From Sulfitobacter maritimus (lineage in GTDB: Bacteria; Pseudomonadota; Alphaproteobacteria; Rhodobacterales; Rhodobacteraceae), in NCBI RefSeq assembly GCF_013346665.1, contig NZ_JABVBB010000038.1, positions 1 through 64,000 of the forward strand: DNA of 64,000 nucleotides, given 5' to 3'. Below, piece by piece: positions 10,327 through 20,012 of this stretch (position 1 is its first letter; every line of letters begins with the position of its first letter). A model generated the notes under the pieces. It was not told where the DNA came from, did not search any database, and saw only the letters and a program-made list of their open reading frames with translations. A program made the translations under genes and the position numbers.

Positions 10327-10347
10327 GGCTCTTCACGTGAAACAATG

Positions 10348-10378
10348 AAAGGCCCGCCAATTTTGGCGGGCCTTTTCG
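10348..10378 (+). terminator. Rho-independent terminator of etfBA
   Basis: AAAGGCCCGCCA (10348-10359) pairs with TGGCGGGCCTTT (10364-10375), giving a 12-base-pair GC-rich stem with a short T-rich loop and a T run. It ends 52 bases from the 3' end of the convergent DUF6473 gene. Confidence 0.9.
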
Positions 10379-10429
10379 TTTTGCGCGGTGCTTTCATGCG
10401 CCACTTGCCTCGCGATACGTGGGATGCCG

Positions 10430-11281
10430 CTACAACAGGCCATGCAACACAGTGGAAACTGCCGCCGCCGCATCGCGATGCGCTCGCGGCCCGAGCATCT
10501 CGGACGCAGCCAGCGCCTCCATCTGACCAAAGATCATGCCCTCAGCCGGTTCCCTCGTCGCGCCTTTAGGTGCGACCACCTGCACCACGGCTGTGGCATG
10601 CTGGGAGACTTCTTTCATCATCTCCTCTGTCACAAACAACGGGTCCGCACCGAGGTTCGTCGCGCCCTTGCGGCCTTCGGGTTGTGGCGCGTGATCGGCA
10701 AGCCAAAGCAGAATGGTTTTGCCTTTGATCTGCCCTAGCATCAGCCGCATTCGCGCCTGCCACGCCTGCTGAAGCTCATGCCGTACGGCGTCAAACCGTT
10801 CTGGGGACAGCTGCAACAAATGGTTCAGCATGTGGCGGGTAAAGTGGAACTCCGAAAAATCCACCTCCCGGTAAATCGTTTGAAGCAAGGGAGAGGCACC
10901 CACGAACCGATCATTGCGGCGCGGGTGGACCGAGTAGAAACGATTTGTCATATTTTGAGCGCCCATGATCTGGACCACAGTCACATCTGCTTCCGATGCT
11001 GCCTGTGCGACAAAAGGATCATGGGCAAAAACATCAATACCGGCATTGGGAAAGCCAAAGTTTACGCAAGTCCGCCCGAGCGTTTCCTCGACCAGAGCCG
11101 GAAACGGTTTCTCAATAAACTTTCCATAGGTCTCTGTCCCGCCTAGGAAAGCGATATAAGGCGCCTCAAGATTGCGGCGCGGACCGCGGAACATAAGTTT
11201 CGACGTACCATATCGGCACGGCAGATAATCCAGAGGCCCCGGCCCCAGTGCATCATAGGTCATAACACCCACCTTTTTCAT
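10430..11281 (-). CDS. DUF6473 family protein
   Basis: A 283-residue protein of the Rhodobacteraceae DUF6473 family, recognised by the N-terminal block with RYGTSKLMFRGPRR, FLGGTETYGKF and the VNFGFPNAGIDVF stretch. The GGTET segment and later blocks suggest an SGNH-hydrolase or sulfotransferase-like fold, but no catalytic assignment is safe. There is no signal peptide and no membrane segment. It lies on the minus strand between etfA and the dehydrogenase gene and is convergent with etfA. The ribosome binding site is weak (GGGTG). The function is unknown. Confidence 0.8.
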   Translation of the reverse strand: MKKVGVMTYDALGPGPLDYLPCRYGTSKLMFRGPRRNLEAPYIAFLGGTETYGKFIEKPFPALVEETLGRTCVNFGFPNAGIDVFAHDPFVAQAASEADVTVVQIMGAQNMTNRFYSVHPRRNDRFVGASPLLQTIYREVDFSEFHFTRHMLNHLLQLSPERFDAVRHELQQAWQARMRLMLGQIKGKTILLWLADHAPQPEGRKGATNLGADPLFVTEEMMKEVSQHATAVVQVVAPKGATREPAEGMIFGQMEALAASEMLGPRAHRDAAAAVSTVLHGLL

Positions 11282-11420
11282 TCACCCAAAGCCAGATTGC
11301 ATGGGCGGGGCTGCGATTCTGTTAACGGGTGAATTTTGCGCAAGATTTCCTAAACACCTGCCCTTGCGGCACCCCCGCAACGCACCCTATTGTGCGCCGA
11401 AGCAATGCAAAGGACAGGCC

Positions 11421-12296
11421 ATGGACATCCAGACAATCGGTATCGTGGGCGCGGGGCAGATGGGCAACGGCATCGCCCATGTCATGGCGCTGGCGGGCTA
11501 TGACGTGCTGCTGAACGATGTGAGTGCAGATGCGCTCGCCAGAGCAATGAAGACCATTACCGGCAATCTGGACCGTCAAGTGAGCCGCGAGAAGATTTCG
11601 GCTTCTGACCGCGACTCGGCTCTGGCGCGGATCACCACCACAGAGACGCTCAGCGATCTGGGGAAAAGCGATCTGGTGATCGAGGCGGCCACTGAGCGCG
11701 AGACCGTAAAACAGGCCATCTTTGAAGACCTGATTCCGCATTTAAAACCGGACACCATTCTCACCTCGAACACCTCGTCGATCTCCATCACCCGTTTGGC
11801 CAGCCGCACCGACCGGCCTGAGAAATTCATGGGGTTCCACTTTATGAACCCGGTGCCGGTGATGCAGTTGGTCGAATTGATCCGCGGGATCGCCACGGAC
11901 CGCGAGACTTATGATGCCTGTAAAGCTGTGGTGGAACGCCTCGGCAAAACAGCCGCTTCAGCAGAGGATTTCCCGGCCTTCATCGTCAACCGGATCCTGA
12001 TGCCGATGATCAATGAAGCGGTTTATACGCTGTATGAAGGGGTCGGTAATGTGCAGTCGATTGATAGTTCGATGAAACTGGGCGCCAACCATCCGATGGG
12101 GCCGTTGGAATTGGCGGATTTCATCGGGTTGGACACCTGTCTTGCTATTATGAACGTCCTGCACGACGGATTGGCAGACACCAAATACCGCCCCTGCCCA
12201 TTGCTAACCAAATATGTTGAGGCGGGCTGGCTGGGCCGCAAGACGCAGCGTGGGTTCTATGATTATCGCGGGGAAAAGCCGGTGCCGACGCGCTAA
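11421..12296 (+). CDS. 3-hydroxybutyryl-CoA dehydrogenase
   Basis: A 291-residue NAD(P)-dependent 3-hydroxyacyl-CoA dehydrogenase that interconverts acetoacetyl-CoA and 3-hydroxybutyryl-CoA, used in butyrate/PHB turnover and fatty-acid oxidation. The Rossmann motif GAGQMG is at residues 10-15. The catalytic block GFHFMNPVPVMQLVE and the C-terminal NHPMGPLELADFIGLDT are conserved. The ATG at 11421 has AAAGGA at normal spacing, so the in-frame codons back to 11301 are not part of the gene. Its closeness to etfBA suggests a shared role in acyl-CoA oxidation, although the genes do not form one operon. Confidence 0.95.
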   Translation: MDIQTIGIVGAGQMGNGIAHVMALAGYDVLLNDVSADALARAMKTITGNLDRQVSREKISASDRDSALARITTTETLSDLGKSDLVIEAATERETVKQAIFEDLIPHLKPDTILTSNTSSISITRLASRTDRPEKFMGFHFMNPVPVMQLVELIRGIATDRETYDACKAVVERLGKTAASAEDFPAFIVNRILMPMINEAVYTLYEGVGNVQSIDSSMKLGANHPMGPLELADFIGLDTCLAIMNVLHDGLADTKYRPCPLLTKYVEAGWLGRKTQRGFYDYRGEKPVPTR

Positions 12297-12461
12297 GCGA
12301 TGAGATCTTTGGGGGCGCTGTCCCGCTGTTAAATGCAACCTCCCGAAGCGGTTACGGAAATATAACGTGTTGGCGTTTTTCGCTGACCGAGGTCGTCACC
12401 GTATTCTTAGTATGAAGTGGTGACTGCCCGTAATTGTCGAGCGGCTCTGTATGCGTTGGCA

Positions 12462-12525
12462 GGGGGGCGCCGCCCCCATCGCGCCAAGGCGCGATTCCCC
12501 CGCGGGTATTTGTAAAAGGATGAAG
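12462..12525 (-). repeat. Dispersed structured intergenic repeat, copy 1
   Basis: Read on the minus strand this starts CTTCATCC one base after the stop of the acyltransferase gene, then has a T/A-rich stretch, the palindrome CCCGCGGG, a hairpin ATCGCGCC/GGCGCGAT and a second hairpin GGGGGC/GCCCCC. The same order of parts occurs at 52714-52777 and 57552-57614. All three copies lie just after a gene's 3' end in the same relative orientation. Confidence 0.85.
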
Positions 12526-12526
12526 T

Positions 12527-13411
12527 TTAGTCGGTCAGCGCCAGCGTATGAGCGCGCAGCCATGCCATAAAGCCGCGCGGGTCGTCTGCCCAACGGTCAA
12601 TCTCGGCTTGGCTCAGCGGATGGCCCACGATGGGGGCCTGGGGCTTGCCGCAGGCATGTGCGATTTCATGCAACAGCAGGCCTTGGCGCAGGATGGGGCT
12701 AATTTGGTTCGCGATCTGGTAGGCGCGGCTGTTTTGACCGGGAAACCGCATGGGCACCACCTGCGCACCGGAGCGGCGGATCATCTTGGCGGTAAAGACG
12801 TTCCATTCCGCCTCGACCGCTGGCCCCCACCATGTTTCCGATGCAGCGACCACGCCGGAAGGAAACAGCGCCACCACGCCGCCGTTTTTCAGATGCGCCA
12901 TCGCTTTAGCGCGCATTTCCACCCCTTTGCGCTGTGCGTCAGGGTCGTGCGGGAATGGCACCGGGATCATGTAGCTGCCGGCGACCTCGTCAATTGAGGT
13001 GAGCAAGGAGCGGGTCAGGATACGGTAGTCAGGGCGGGCGCGGCCGATAAGGTCGGCAAAGATCATGCCGTCGACCATGCCATGCGGGTGATTGGCAACG
13101 ACCACCACTGGCCCCTCTTTCGGGATGCGGTCAAGTTGGTGCTGCGGGGTTGTCAGGTCAATGCCCATTGTGTCGAGCGCCGCGCGCCAGAAGGCTTGGC
13201 CGGACGGCGTGCCGCGGCGCTCAAACTTTCGGGTGAGGCGCAGGATTTTCAGTTTGCCGGTAAAGAGTTCCAGCGCCGAGATGACGCGGGCTTTCCATGG
13301 GTCATCGAAAGTTGAGGCATAGGACAGGCTGCGCCGGTCATACTTGGTAAATGTCACCGTGCCATCTGTCGCAGGTCGGCTGTGCGGCTCTGACTGCTCT
13401 GTGTCTTCCAT
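12527..13411 (-). CDS. Lysophospholipid acyltransferase family protein
   Basis: A 294-residue PlsC/OlsA-like acyltransferase expected to move an acyl chain onto a lysophospholipid or lyso-ornithine lipid at the inner membrane. The active-site block is VVVANHPHGMVDG. The spacing from the first His to Asp is one longer than the classic HX4D motif, as in the hemolysin/OlsA branch. A second block, ALFPSGVVAASE, corresponds to the family's substrate-binding motif. There are no clear transmembrane helices. The structured repeat at 12462-12525 directly follows its stop. The next gene upstream, the HPr gene, begins 33 bases away but the acyltransferase is probably transcribed separately. Confidence 0.85.
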   Translation of the reverse strand: MEDTEQSEPHSRPATDGTVTFTKYDRRSLSYASTFDDPWKARVISALELFTGKLKILRLTRKFERRGTPSGQAFWRAALDTMGIDLTTPQHQLDRIPKEGPVVVVANHPHGMVDGMIFADLIGRARPDYRILTRSLLTSIDEVAGSYMIPVPFPHDPDAQRKGVEMRAKAMAHLKNGGVVALFPSGVVAASETWWGPAVEAEWNVFTAKMIRRSGAQVVPMRFPGQNSRAYQIANQISPILRQGLLLHEIAHACGKPQAPIVGHPLSQAEIDRWADDPRGFMAWLRAHTLALTD

Positions 13412-13444
13412 GAGATAGGATGATCCTTGTCGTCGCCGGGTGGT

Positions 13445-13714
13445 TCAGAAACCTTCGCCGAATTTATCGGCCACCAGTGCTGTTAATGCGTCGGCCAAGG
13501 CTTCGGCATCCGGACCAGAGGTCTGCACATCAATGGTTGTACCGCGTGCAGCGCCCAGCATGAGAAGCCCCATGATGCTGTCGCCGGAGGCCGACATGCC
13601 ATCCTTGCTGACTTCGGCACGGGCGTCGAATGCTTCTACCACCTCCACCAGTTTGGCAGAGGCGCGGGCGTGTAGCCCTTTTTCATTTACGATTTTAAGG
13701 GAAAATTCGGGCAT
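13445..13714 (-). CDS. HPr family phosphocarrier protein
   Basis: An 89-residue phosphocarrier. His15, in KGLHARASAK, takes phosphate from enzyme I, and Ser46, in SGDSIMGLL, is the expected target of HPr kinase. Both residues are intact, so the protein can report both PTS flux and HprK activity. It is the last gene of the minus-strand block hprK-rapZ-EIIA-HPr. Alphaproteobacteria with this set generally lack sugar-importing PTS permeases and use the proteins for regulation; no EIIB or EIIC gene is visible here. Confidence 0.95.
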   Translation of the reverse strand: MPEFSLKIVNEKGLHARASAKLVEVVEAFDARAEVSKDGMSASGDSIMGLLMLGAARGTTIDVQTSGPDAEALADALTALVADKFGEGF

Positions 13715-13729
13715 TCGAACAAGGGCCTT

Positions 13730-14122
13730 TTAACCTGCACTGATATTCTGACTATCAATATATTTCTTACCCGCTTCGAGTGCTGCACGCACGGCATCGG
13801 GGACTTCCATCTGGCGGGATTTTGCGAGCTTGATCAGCATCGGCAAGTTCGCGCCATAGATGATGCGTCGGTTTTCGGGACGGCAGGCCAAAAGGCTGAG
13901 GTTCGACGGGGAGCCGCCAAAGAGGTCGGTGACCACGACGACACCAGCACCTTGATCGACTTCGTCAGCGGCGGCGCAGATCTCACGCTCTTTGTCAGCC
14001 CGGTCGTGATCAGGCTCGATCGCGATAGCGCGGACGCCGTATTGAGATCCCACGACATGTTCGATGGCGGCAAGATATTCCTGCGCCAATCCCCCATGTG
14101 CGACGATCACGATCCCGATCAC
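13730..14122 (-). CDS. PTS EIIA component, mannose family
   Basis: A 130-residue EIIA of the mannose/fructose family, the phosphate acceptor downstream of HPr. The phosphorylated histidine is His9 in [10 protein letters not shown], and [13 protein letters not shown] is the second conserved loop. The start is GTG (14120-14122), overlapping the rapZ stop by four bases (GTGA), so it is translationally coupled to rapZ. No permease partner is encoded nearby, which fits a regulatory role. In rhizobia the corresponding protein is called ManX/EIIA-Man. Confidence 0.94.
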   Translation of the reverse strand: MIGIVIVAHGGLAQEYLAAIEHVVGSQYGVRAIAIEPDHDRADKEREICAAADEVDQGAGVVVVTDLFGGSPSNLSLLACRPENRRIIYGANLPMLIKLAKSRQMEVPDAVRAALEAGKKYIDSQNISAG

Positions 14123-15024
14123 GGCTTGCTTCCTTCACGCTGCTGGCGGTCCAGTTCCCGGTGCCTAATTGACACCTGCCACCCCTGCTCTGCAAGGCGC
14201 AAAGCATGGTTTTCGGCCATGGCAACGGAACGGTGCTGCCCGCCCGTGCAGCCAAAGGCGATGGCGATATGGGATTTGCCCTCCTCGCGGTAGGCGGGCA
14301 GCAGCAGCAGGCTGAGATCCAGTACCTTACCCGCGAAGGCGGCGAACCGTTTGTCGCCGGCGACATGGGAGGCCACAGCGGCATCGCGGCCATCGCCGCT
14401 GCGCAGTTCCGGGACCCAGTAGGGGTTGCGCAGAAAGCGGCAGTCATGGACGACATCCACCCCGCGCGGCAAGCCGCGTTTGTAGGAGAAGCTCTGCACG
14501 GAAACTGTAAGATGGTGCTGGCCACCGGGGGCAAACCACCGTTCCACCTCAGCGCGCAACTCATGTACGTTGAGCGTTGTCGTATCGATCAGAACATCGG
14601 CGCGGGCGCGGATCGGGTGTAGCAGGTCCTGCTCGCGGCGGATTCCGTCAGCGGGGCGGTCTTCGGGTGCCAGCGGGTGGCGACGGCGGGTTTCGGAAAA
14701 CCGTTGCAACAAGACATCCGGGGCACAATCGAGATACAAGACTTCGGTGCTCCAACCGGGCAGCGCAGCCAGACGGCCGAGCAGTTCCAGCACCCCTTCG
14801 GTGGAGAAATCCCGGTTGCGCGCATCAATGCCCAGAGCCACTGAATGCGCATCGCCTGGTCGATCCAGTAAGACAGGCAGCAACCGCAAGGGCAGGTTGT
14901 CGATCGCCTCAAATCCCGCATCCTCCAGCACATTGAGCGCAGAAGATCGGCCGGCGCCCGAAGGACCGGTTACGAGGACCAAGCGGCGGTGCAGCTGGTC
15001 GGGCGTGGGAGGCTGAGAGGTCAA
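14119..15024 (-). CDS. rapZ: RNase adapter protein RapZ
   Basis: A 301-residue P-loop protein. In E. coli RapZ binds small RNAs and glucosamine-6-phosphate and directs RNase E; its role in alphaproteobacteria is less clear. The Walker A motif GPSGAGRS is at residues 20-27, followed by [11 protein letters not shown]. The C-terminal domain has [25 protein letters not shown] and [12 protein letters not shown]. The start codon appears to be TTG at 15022-15024, overlapping the hprK stop (TTGA) with AGGA just upstream. No ATG lies between there and the P-loop. Confidence 0.95.
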   Translation of the reverse strand: MTSQPPTPDQLHRRLVLVTGPSGAGRSSALNVLEDAGFEAIDNLPLRLLPVLLDRPGDAHSVALGIDARNRDFSTEGVLELLGRLAALPGWSTEVLYLDCAPDVLLQRFSETRRRHPLAPEDRPADGIRREQDLLHPIRARADVLIDTTTLNVHELRAEVERWFAPGGQHHLTVSVQSFSYKRGLPRGVDVVHDCRFLRNPYWVPELRSGDGRDAAVASHVAGDKRFAAFAGKVLDLSLLLLPAYREEGKSHIAIAFGCTGGQHRSVAMAENHALRLAEQGWQVSIRHRELDRQQREGSKP

Positions 15025-15452
15025 ATCCTATGGTCCATACTGCTTGTCATATACAGATGAAGTGCTGCCGGAAAATGAGCGCTATCGCATTTGTGATAAC
15101 AGGGCAACGCGACACCCTGTATCAGGTGCGTATGCTGCTCCGGCAAACGCTGCTGTTCAGTCTGGTCCAGATCGACAACAAGGGCCAGAGGCACCGGTCC
15201 GAAATCCGCAACACGCAGCAGTCCGACAAAACGCGCTTCGATCAGCCCCCTGATGCGGGCGGGCGCGCTGGCGATTACCTGATCCCCGACCCGTTCAACA
15301 TCCGTGCGATCGTCAGCCACCAGACTGGCGCCAAGCGCCATCAATTGCAGCGCCAAGGCAGATTTCCCCGCGCCTGAGGCGCCCAAGATGAGCACCCCGC
15401 GCCCGGCAATGGCCACGCAGCTGGCGTGTAGGTTTTCCGGTTCAACCGTCAT
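15021..15452 (-). CDS. hprK: HPr kinase/phosphorylase, short alphaproteobacterial form
   Basis: Phosphorylates HPr on serine in an ATP-dependent way. The protein has 143 residues, less than half the length of the Firmicutes enzyme: the N-terminal domain is absent and the protein consists of the catalytic domain alone, as is usual in alphaproteobacteria. The Walker A motif GASGAGKS is at residues 24-31 and the conserved [11 protein letters not shown] follows. The gene lies between chvG and rapZ on the minus strand, 34 bases after chvG. Its link to the sensor kinase ChvG is seen in many alphaproteobacterial genomes. Confidence 0.94.
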   Translation of the reverse strand: MTVEPENLHASCVAIAGRGVLILGASGAGKSALALQLMALGASLVADDRTDVERVGDQVIASAPARIRGLIEARFVGLLRVADFGPVPLALVVDLDQTEQQRLPEQHTHLIQGVALPCYHKCDSAHFPAALHLYMTSSMDHRI

Positions 15453-15486
15453 ATTTGCCCCGGCATTTCAGGCTCTAGGGGGCCGC

Positions 15487-17181
15487 TCAGGTTGGCAAGC
15501 CTACAACGAAACGGGCGCCGAGCGGCTCAGAGGTGATGTCGGCTTCGGTTGGGCGAATGTTTTCAGCCCAGATCACGCCGCCATGTGCTTCCACGATCTG
15601 TTTAGAGATCGCCAGACCAAGACCGGAGTTGTTGCCAAAATGCTCTTCAGGACGCTGCGAATAGAACCGTTTGAAGATTTTCCCAAGCGCCTGATCGGGG
15701 ATGCCGGGGCCGGTGTCTTCGACCACGATCAGCACGCGATTGGCCCGTTTGCGTGCCCACACGCGGATTGCATCGCCATCCTCGCAAAAGGAAATTGCGT
15801 TGGTGATGAGGTTGACGAAAACCTGTGCCAAACGCGCTTCAAGCCCATGTACGATAATTGGTGCTGCAGGGAGATCAGTGATGAAGTCAATGCCCTGCGC
15901 CTTTGCGTCTTCGCCGAGGTATTGCCCGAGATTGCCCAGCATCTGCAGCAGATCGAAGGGTTCTTCCTCTTCCTTGACCAGTTCTGAATCCAGCCGCGAC
16001 GCGTTGGAGATATCGCTGACCAACCGGTCCAGACGGCGCACGTCATGTTCAATAACGTCCAGCAGTTTGTCCCGTTGATCGTCACGCTTGACCACGCGCA
16101 AAGTGCCGACCGCAGAGCGTAGGGAGGCCAGCGGGTTCTTGATCTCATGCGCCACATCCGCGGCGAATTGTTCGTTACCGTCGATGCGATTGTAAAGCGC
16201 CGAGACCATGCCGCGTAACGCACCAGAGAGGCGGCCGATTTCATCGGGACGCGCGGTCAAATCAGGGATGCGAATGCGACCGGGATTCATCTTACGCGCA
16301 TCCTTGTCGCGGCTCAGTTCGGCAGCGGCAGAGAGATCGGCCAGCGGATTGGCGATGGTGGACGCCAGCACGAGGCTAAGACCAATCGACACCAGCGTGG
16401 CGATAACGAACATCTGCAAGACACGCTCACGCTCGCTGCGCACGAGCTTGTCAATTTCGCCCGCCGCAGAGGCCACGGCGACCACCCCCACAGGCTGATC
16501 GCCCTGCATGATCGGCGTTGCAACGCTGAACAGCGTGCTGCCAGCCATATCGATATTGTCTCTGAGTTGGGTGCCGTCCTTCAGGCTTTGAGACACCATC
16601 GCACGCAACTGATCTTCGAGCGGCGGCGGGGCAACTGCACCTGCGCTGAACGGGGCCGAGACCCGCTCCCACAGCCAGTTCAACCCGTCGTTCAGCAGGG
16701 TCCGGTCCTCGGCCTGCGCGGCGGCGAGCGTGTCGGAGATTGTCAGACTGCCCGCGCTGCGCGACACCAGCGTTTCTGCCGGATCATAGACCAAGACCTC
16801 AATCCCGCCGCGCAGGTCCAGCCCAGCCAATGTGTCCGCCACATCGATCCCGTCTCCGGTGGTGAGGTTAACAGGTGCGCCGGCAGGCAGTTGCGCTTCA
16901 ATCACATCAGCGATGAGCTCCGCTTCCGAGATAAGCGCCGCAGCGCGCTGCACCGCGAGACTGTCGCGAGAAGAATTAAGGTAGAGAATACCGGCAACCA
17001 GCACATTCAACGCGATTAGGTTAAACGTGATAATCTTGCGTGTCAGCGGTGAAGAGCGCAGCGAGAACAGGCCGCGCCGCTCCCGCTTAACGCGGATTTC
17101 ATCCGGCGCGGCATTGTCCGGCGTGACCCAATCGTCACCCAGAACAACGTCCCCGTCCCTACCTGCAGCCATGTCCCGCAC
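15487..17181 (-). CDS. chvG: Sensor histidine kinase ChvG
   Basis: The membrane sensor of the ChvG/ChvI two-component system, which in relatives responds to acid or envelope stress and controls exopolysaccharide and carbon genes. The protein has 564 residues: TM1 about 50-69, a periplasmic sensor domain about 70-255, TM2 about 257-277, then HAMP, the H-box FAADVAHEIKNPLASL with phospho-His345, and N, G1 and G2 boxes (NLITNAISF, VEDTGPGIP, SGLGLAISK). The start is GTG at 17181 with AAAGGA six bases upstream; an ATG three codons later is badly spaced. It lies 33 bases after chvI in the same operon. Confidence 0.96.
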   Translation of the reverse strand: MRDMAAGRDGDVVLGDDWVTPDNAAPDEIRVKRERRGLFSLRSSPLTRKIITFNLIALNVLVAGILYLNSSRDSLAVQRAAALISEAELIADVIEAQLPAGAPVNLTTGDGIDVADTLAGLDLRGGIEVLVYDPAETLVSRSAGSLTISDTLAAAQAEDRTLLNDGLNWLWERVSAPFSAGAVAPPPLEDQLRAMVSQSLKDGTQLRDNIDMAGSTLFSVATPIMQGDQPVGVVAVASAAGEIDKLVRSERERVLQMFVIATLVSIGLSLVLASTIANPLADLSAAAELSRDKDARKMNPGRIRIPDLTARPDEIGRLSGALRGMVSALYNRIDGNEQFAADVAHEIKNPLASLRSAVGTLRVVKRDDQRDKLLDVIEHDVRRLDRLVSDISNASRLDSELVKEEEEPFDLLQMLGNLGQYLGEDAKAQGIDFITDLPAAPIIVHGLEARLAQVFVNLITNAISFCEDGDAIRVWARKRANRVLIVVEDTGPGIPDQALGKIFKRFYSQRPEEHFGNNSGLGLAISKQIVEAHGGVIWAENIRPTEADITSEPLGARFVVGLPT

Positions 17182-17214
17182 AAGTGTCCTTTCGACCAGC
17201 GTTAACCGCTGTAT

Positions 17215-17916
17215 TTACTCTTCGTTGTATCTGTAGCCGATGCCGTAAAGCGTTTCGATCGCCGAGAATTCATCATCGGCGCTGCGCATCTTTTTGCGCA
17301 GGCGTTTGATGTGGCTGTCGATCGTGCGGTCATCCACATAGACCTGATCGTCATAGGCCACGTCCATCAGTTGATCCCGCGATTTTACGAAACCGGGGCG
17401 CTGCGCCAGCGCTTGCAGCAGCAGGAATTCGGTGACGGTCAGGGACACGTCCTTGCCCTTCCAGCTTACTGCGTGACGCAGTGGGTCCATCCGCAGATCG
17501 CCGCGCTCCATGACTTTGGTCTCTTCGGTGTCGCCGACCTCATCTGTGGCCACTGCGTCCTGACGGCGCAGCAGCGCGCGAATACGCTCAACCAAAAGAC
17601 GCTGGCTAAAAGGCTTTTTGACGTAGTCGTCAGCCCCCATGCGCAGGCCCAGCACCTCGTCAATCTCGTCATCCTTGGAGGTCAGAAAGATCACCGGCAT
17701 CGCGGTTTTCTGACGCAGCCGCTGAAGCAGGTCCATCCCGTCCATCCGCGGCATCTTGATATCCAGCACGGCCATATCAGGAAGCTTTTTGTTGAAAGCG
17801 TCCAGCGCGGCCTGCCCGTCGTTGTAGGTTTCCACCTCAAAACCTTCGGCTTCAAGAGTCATCGAAACGGATGTCAGGATGTTCCTGTCATCGTCCACCA
17901 ATGCAATCTTCGACAT
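17215..17916 (-). CDS. chvI: Response regulator ChvI
   Basis: The OmpR-type DNA-binding partner of ChvG, 233 residues. The receiver domain has acidic pocket DDD at residues 8-10, phospho-acceptor Asp52 in [11 protein letters not shown], and the conserved Lys in DDYVKKPF. The C-terminal winged helix includes [10 protein letters not shown] and the [14 protein letters not shown] recognition region. ATG 17916 ([10 protein letters not shown]) is taken in preference to an upstream in-frame codon because it matches the family start. The gene is divergent from pckA across 381 bases, an arrangement kept in rhizobia. Confidence 0.97.
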   Translation of the reverse strand: MSKIALVDDDRNILTSVSMTLEAEGFEVETYNDGQAALDAFNKKLPDMAVLDIKMPRMDGMDLLQRLRQKTAMPVIFLTSKDDEIDEVLGLRMGADDYVKKPFSQRLLVERIRALLRRQDAVATDEVGDTEETKVMERGDLRMDPLRHAVSWKGKDVSLTVTEFLLLQALAQRPGFVKSRDQLMDVAYDDQVYVDDRTIDSHIKRLRKKMRSADDEFSAIETLYGIGYRYNEE

Positions 17917-18297
17917 TGCCTGCTTCCTTATACTGCTCAATTCATTCTTAATTTTTGGAGCCAGTGATCCGCAATATTGCCGATCGAATCAATCCTTAAG
18001 TGCGAATCGTGCCTTTGAGATGCGCCAATTCGGTCATAATTTGGTTAGGAATGGCTAAATTGCCGCACATTGGACTGCAAGATTCTCACCGACCGTGGGC
18101 GACTGGCTGCGCGTCGGGGGTAGAAAATGGTCAGGTCGAAACAAAGTTTTAGATGGTGGCGCTAACTGTGACAAAGCCGCCTGTTCAAGCTCAAAACCGC
18201 CGTGTTAAGAGGCTCGCACGGTCTTAATTGGCCCCGGGCAATACAGCCCAGTCGGATACGTTTTGCGCCTCTCATGCGCCGCTACAGGAGACATCAC
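17917..18297. promoter_or_regulatory. Divergent chvI / pckA promoter region
   Basis: 381 bases with no gene. It must contain the promoters for chvI and pckA. The half nearest chvI is AT-rich (around 17935-18060) and the half nearest pckA contains GGTGGCGCTAAC at about 18155-18166, sharing GCGCTAAC with the palindrome upstream of etfB. An AGGAG ribosome binding site for pckA is at 18286-18290. I cannot place -10/-35 elements with confidence. Confidence 0.5.
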
Positions 18298-19896
18298 ATG
18301 ACATTTGGACGGGTAAACCCGCAGTTCAGCCTCGAAGATCAGCAGATCACCGGGCTCGGCGATGTCTATTACAACCTGACCGAACCTGCGCTGGTTGAAA
18401 CCGCGGTAAAGCGTGGCGAAGGCACCCTGGGCAAAGGCGGCGCGTTTTTGGTCACCACCGGCAAGTTCACGGGCCGCTCGCCCAAGGACAAACATGTTGT
18501 CAAGACCGACAGCGTGGCCGACAGCATCTGGTGGGAAAACAACGCCGAGATGTCGCCCGAAGGCTTTGACGCGCTTTACGAAGACATGATCGCCCATATG
18601 CAGGGCAAGGACTATTTCGTCCAGGACCTCGTGGGCGGTGCCGACCCCAAACACGCGATCAATGTCCGTATGGTCACCGAACTGGCCTGGCATGGGCTTT
18701 TCATCCGCACCATGCTGCGTCGCCCCGACGCGGAGGCCATCAAGGACTTTACCGCTGATTTTACCGTCATCAACTGTCCGAGCTTCCAAGCCGATCCGGC
18801 CAAGCACGATTGCCGCAGCGAGACCGTCATCGCGATGAACTTTGACCGCAAGATGATCCTTATCGGCGGCACCGAATACGCAGGCGAGAACAAGAAGTCG
18901 GTCTTTACCCTGCTGAACTACCTGCTGCCCGAAAAAGGCATCATGCCGATGCACTGCTCGGCCAACCACGCCACTGGCAACCCGGTCGATACGGCGGTTT
19001 TCTTTGGCCTGTCCGGCACCGGCAAGACCACCCTCTCCGCCGACCCTGAGCGGACGCTCATTGGCGATGATGAACACGGCTGGTCCGACAACGGCACCTT
19101 CAACTTCGAAGGCGGCTGCTATGCCAAGACGATCAACCTCAGCCCTGAGGCCGAGCCGGAAATTTACGCGACGACATCCAAGTTCGGCACGGTGATTGAG
19201 AACATGGTGTTCGACCCCCACACCTTTGAGTTGGACTTTGATGACGACTCACTCACGGCCAACATGCGTGCCGCCTACCCGCTGCACTACATCTCCAACG
19301 CCAGCGAGAAGGCCGTCGGCGGTCACCCCAAGAACATCATCATGCTGACTTGCGATGCCTTCGGCGTGCTGCCTCCGATTGCGCGGCTGAGCCCGGCGCA
19401 GGCGATGTACCACTTCCTCTCGGGCTTCACCTCCAAAGTGGCGGGCACCGAGCGTGGCGTGACCGAGCCTGAGCCGACCTTCTCCACCTGCTTTGGCGCG
19501 CCTTTCATGCCCCGGCGCCCCGAGGTTTACGGCAACCTGCTGCGCGAAAAGATCGCCCAGCACGGTGCAACCTGTTGGCTGGTCAACACGGGCTGGACCG
19601 GCGGCGCCCATGGCACTGGCTCGCGTATGCCGATCAAAGCCACACGTGCGCTGCTGAGCGCTGCGCTTGAAGGGCGCTTGGCGGATGTGGAATACCGCAA
19701 AGACCCCAACTTCGGCTTTGACGTGCCTGTTTCGGTGAATGGCGTGGCAGACATCCTGCTCGACCCGCGCCGCACTTGGGATAACCCCGAAGCCTATGAC
19801 CGTCAGGCGGCAAAACTGATCAAGATGTTCTCGGACAACTTTGAACAGTATCTGCCGCACATCGATGATGACGTGAAAGCTGCTGCGATCGGGTAA
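18298..19896 (+). CDS. pckA: Phosphoenolpyruvate carboxykinase (ATP)
   Basis: Converts oxaloacetate and ATP to phosphoenolpyruvate, the entry step of gluconeogenesis, and so is needed for growth on organic acids. The protein has 532 residues, normal for the ATP-dependent family. The substrate-site Arg is in [12 protein letters not shown], the kinase-1a P-loop GLSGTGKT is at residues 237-244, and the kinase-2 motif is in LIGDDEHGW. The ATG at 18298 has AGGAG at ideal spacing. It is divergent from chvI; in rhizobia the same neighbourhood links ChvG/ChvI to central carbon control. A strong terminator follows. Confidence 0.98.
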   Translation: MTFGRVNPQFSLEDQQITGLGDVYYNLTEPALVETAVKRGEGTLGKGGAFLVTTGKFTGRSPKDKHVVKTDSVADSIWWENNAEMSPEGFDALYEDMIAHMQGKDYFVQDLVGGADPKHAINVRMVTELAWHGLFIRTMLRRPDAEAIKDFTADFTVINCPSFQADPAKHDCRSETVIAMNFDRKMILIGGTEYAGENKKSVFTLLNYLLPEKGIMPMHCSANHATGNPVDTAVFFGLSGTGKTTLSADPERTLIGDDEHGWSDNGTFNFEGGCYAKTINLSPEAEPEIYATTSKFGTVIENMVFDPHTFELDFDDDSLTANMRAAYPLHYISNASEKAVGGHPKNIIMLTCDAFGVLPPIARLSPAQAMYHFLSGFTSKVAGTERGVTEPEPTFSTCFGAPFMPRRPEVYGNLLREKIAQHGATCWLVNTGWTGGAHGTGSRMPIKATRALLSAALEGRLADVEYRKDPNFGFDVPVSVNGVADILLDPRRTWDNPEAYDRQAAKLIKMFSDNFEQYLPHIDDDVKAAAIG

Positions 19897-19920
19897 GACC
19901 TAACGGCAACCGGACAGTCA

Positions 19921-19950
19921 AAAGGGCGGCCAGTTTAGGCCGCCCTTTTT
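19921..19950 (+). terminator. Rho-independent terminator of pckA
   Basis: AAAGGGCGGCC (19921-19931) pairs with GGCCGCCCTTT (19938-19948) around a six-base loop and is followed by further Ts. Confidence 0.92.
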
Positions 19951-20012
19951 GTATCCAATCTCATGTCTTGGCGGCTACGACCGCAGAGCGCGGCGACCGA
20001 CCCTCGGACCGA

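Noticed and set aside
15021-15452. hprK apparently truncated
   Set aside because: The short, catalytic-domain-only form is standard in alphaproteobacteria; Walker A and the DD motif are intact.
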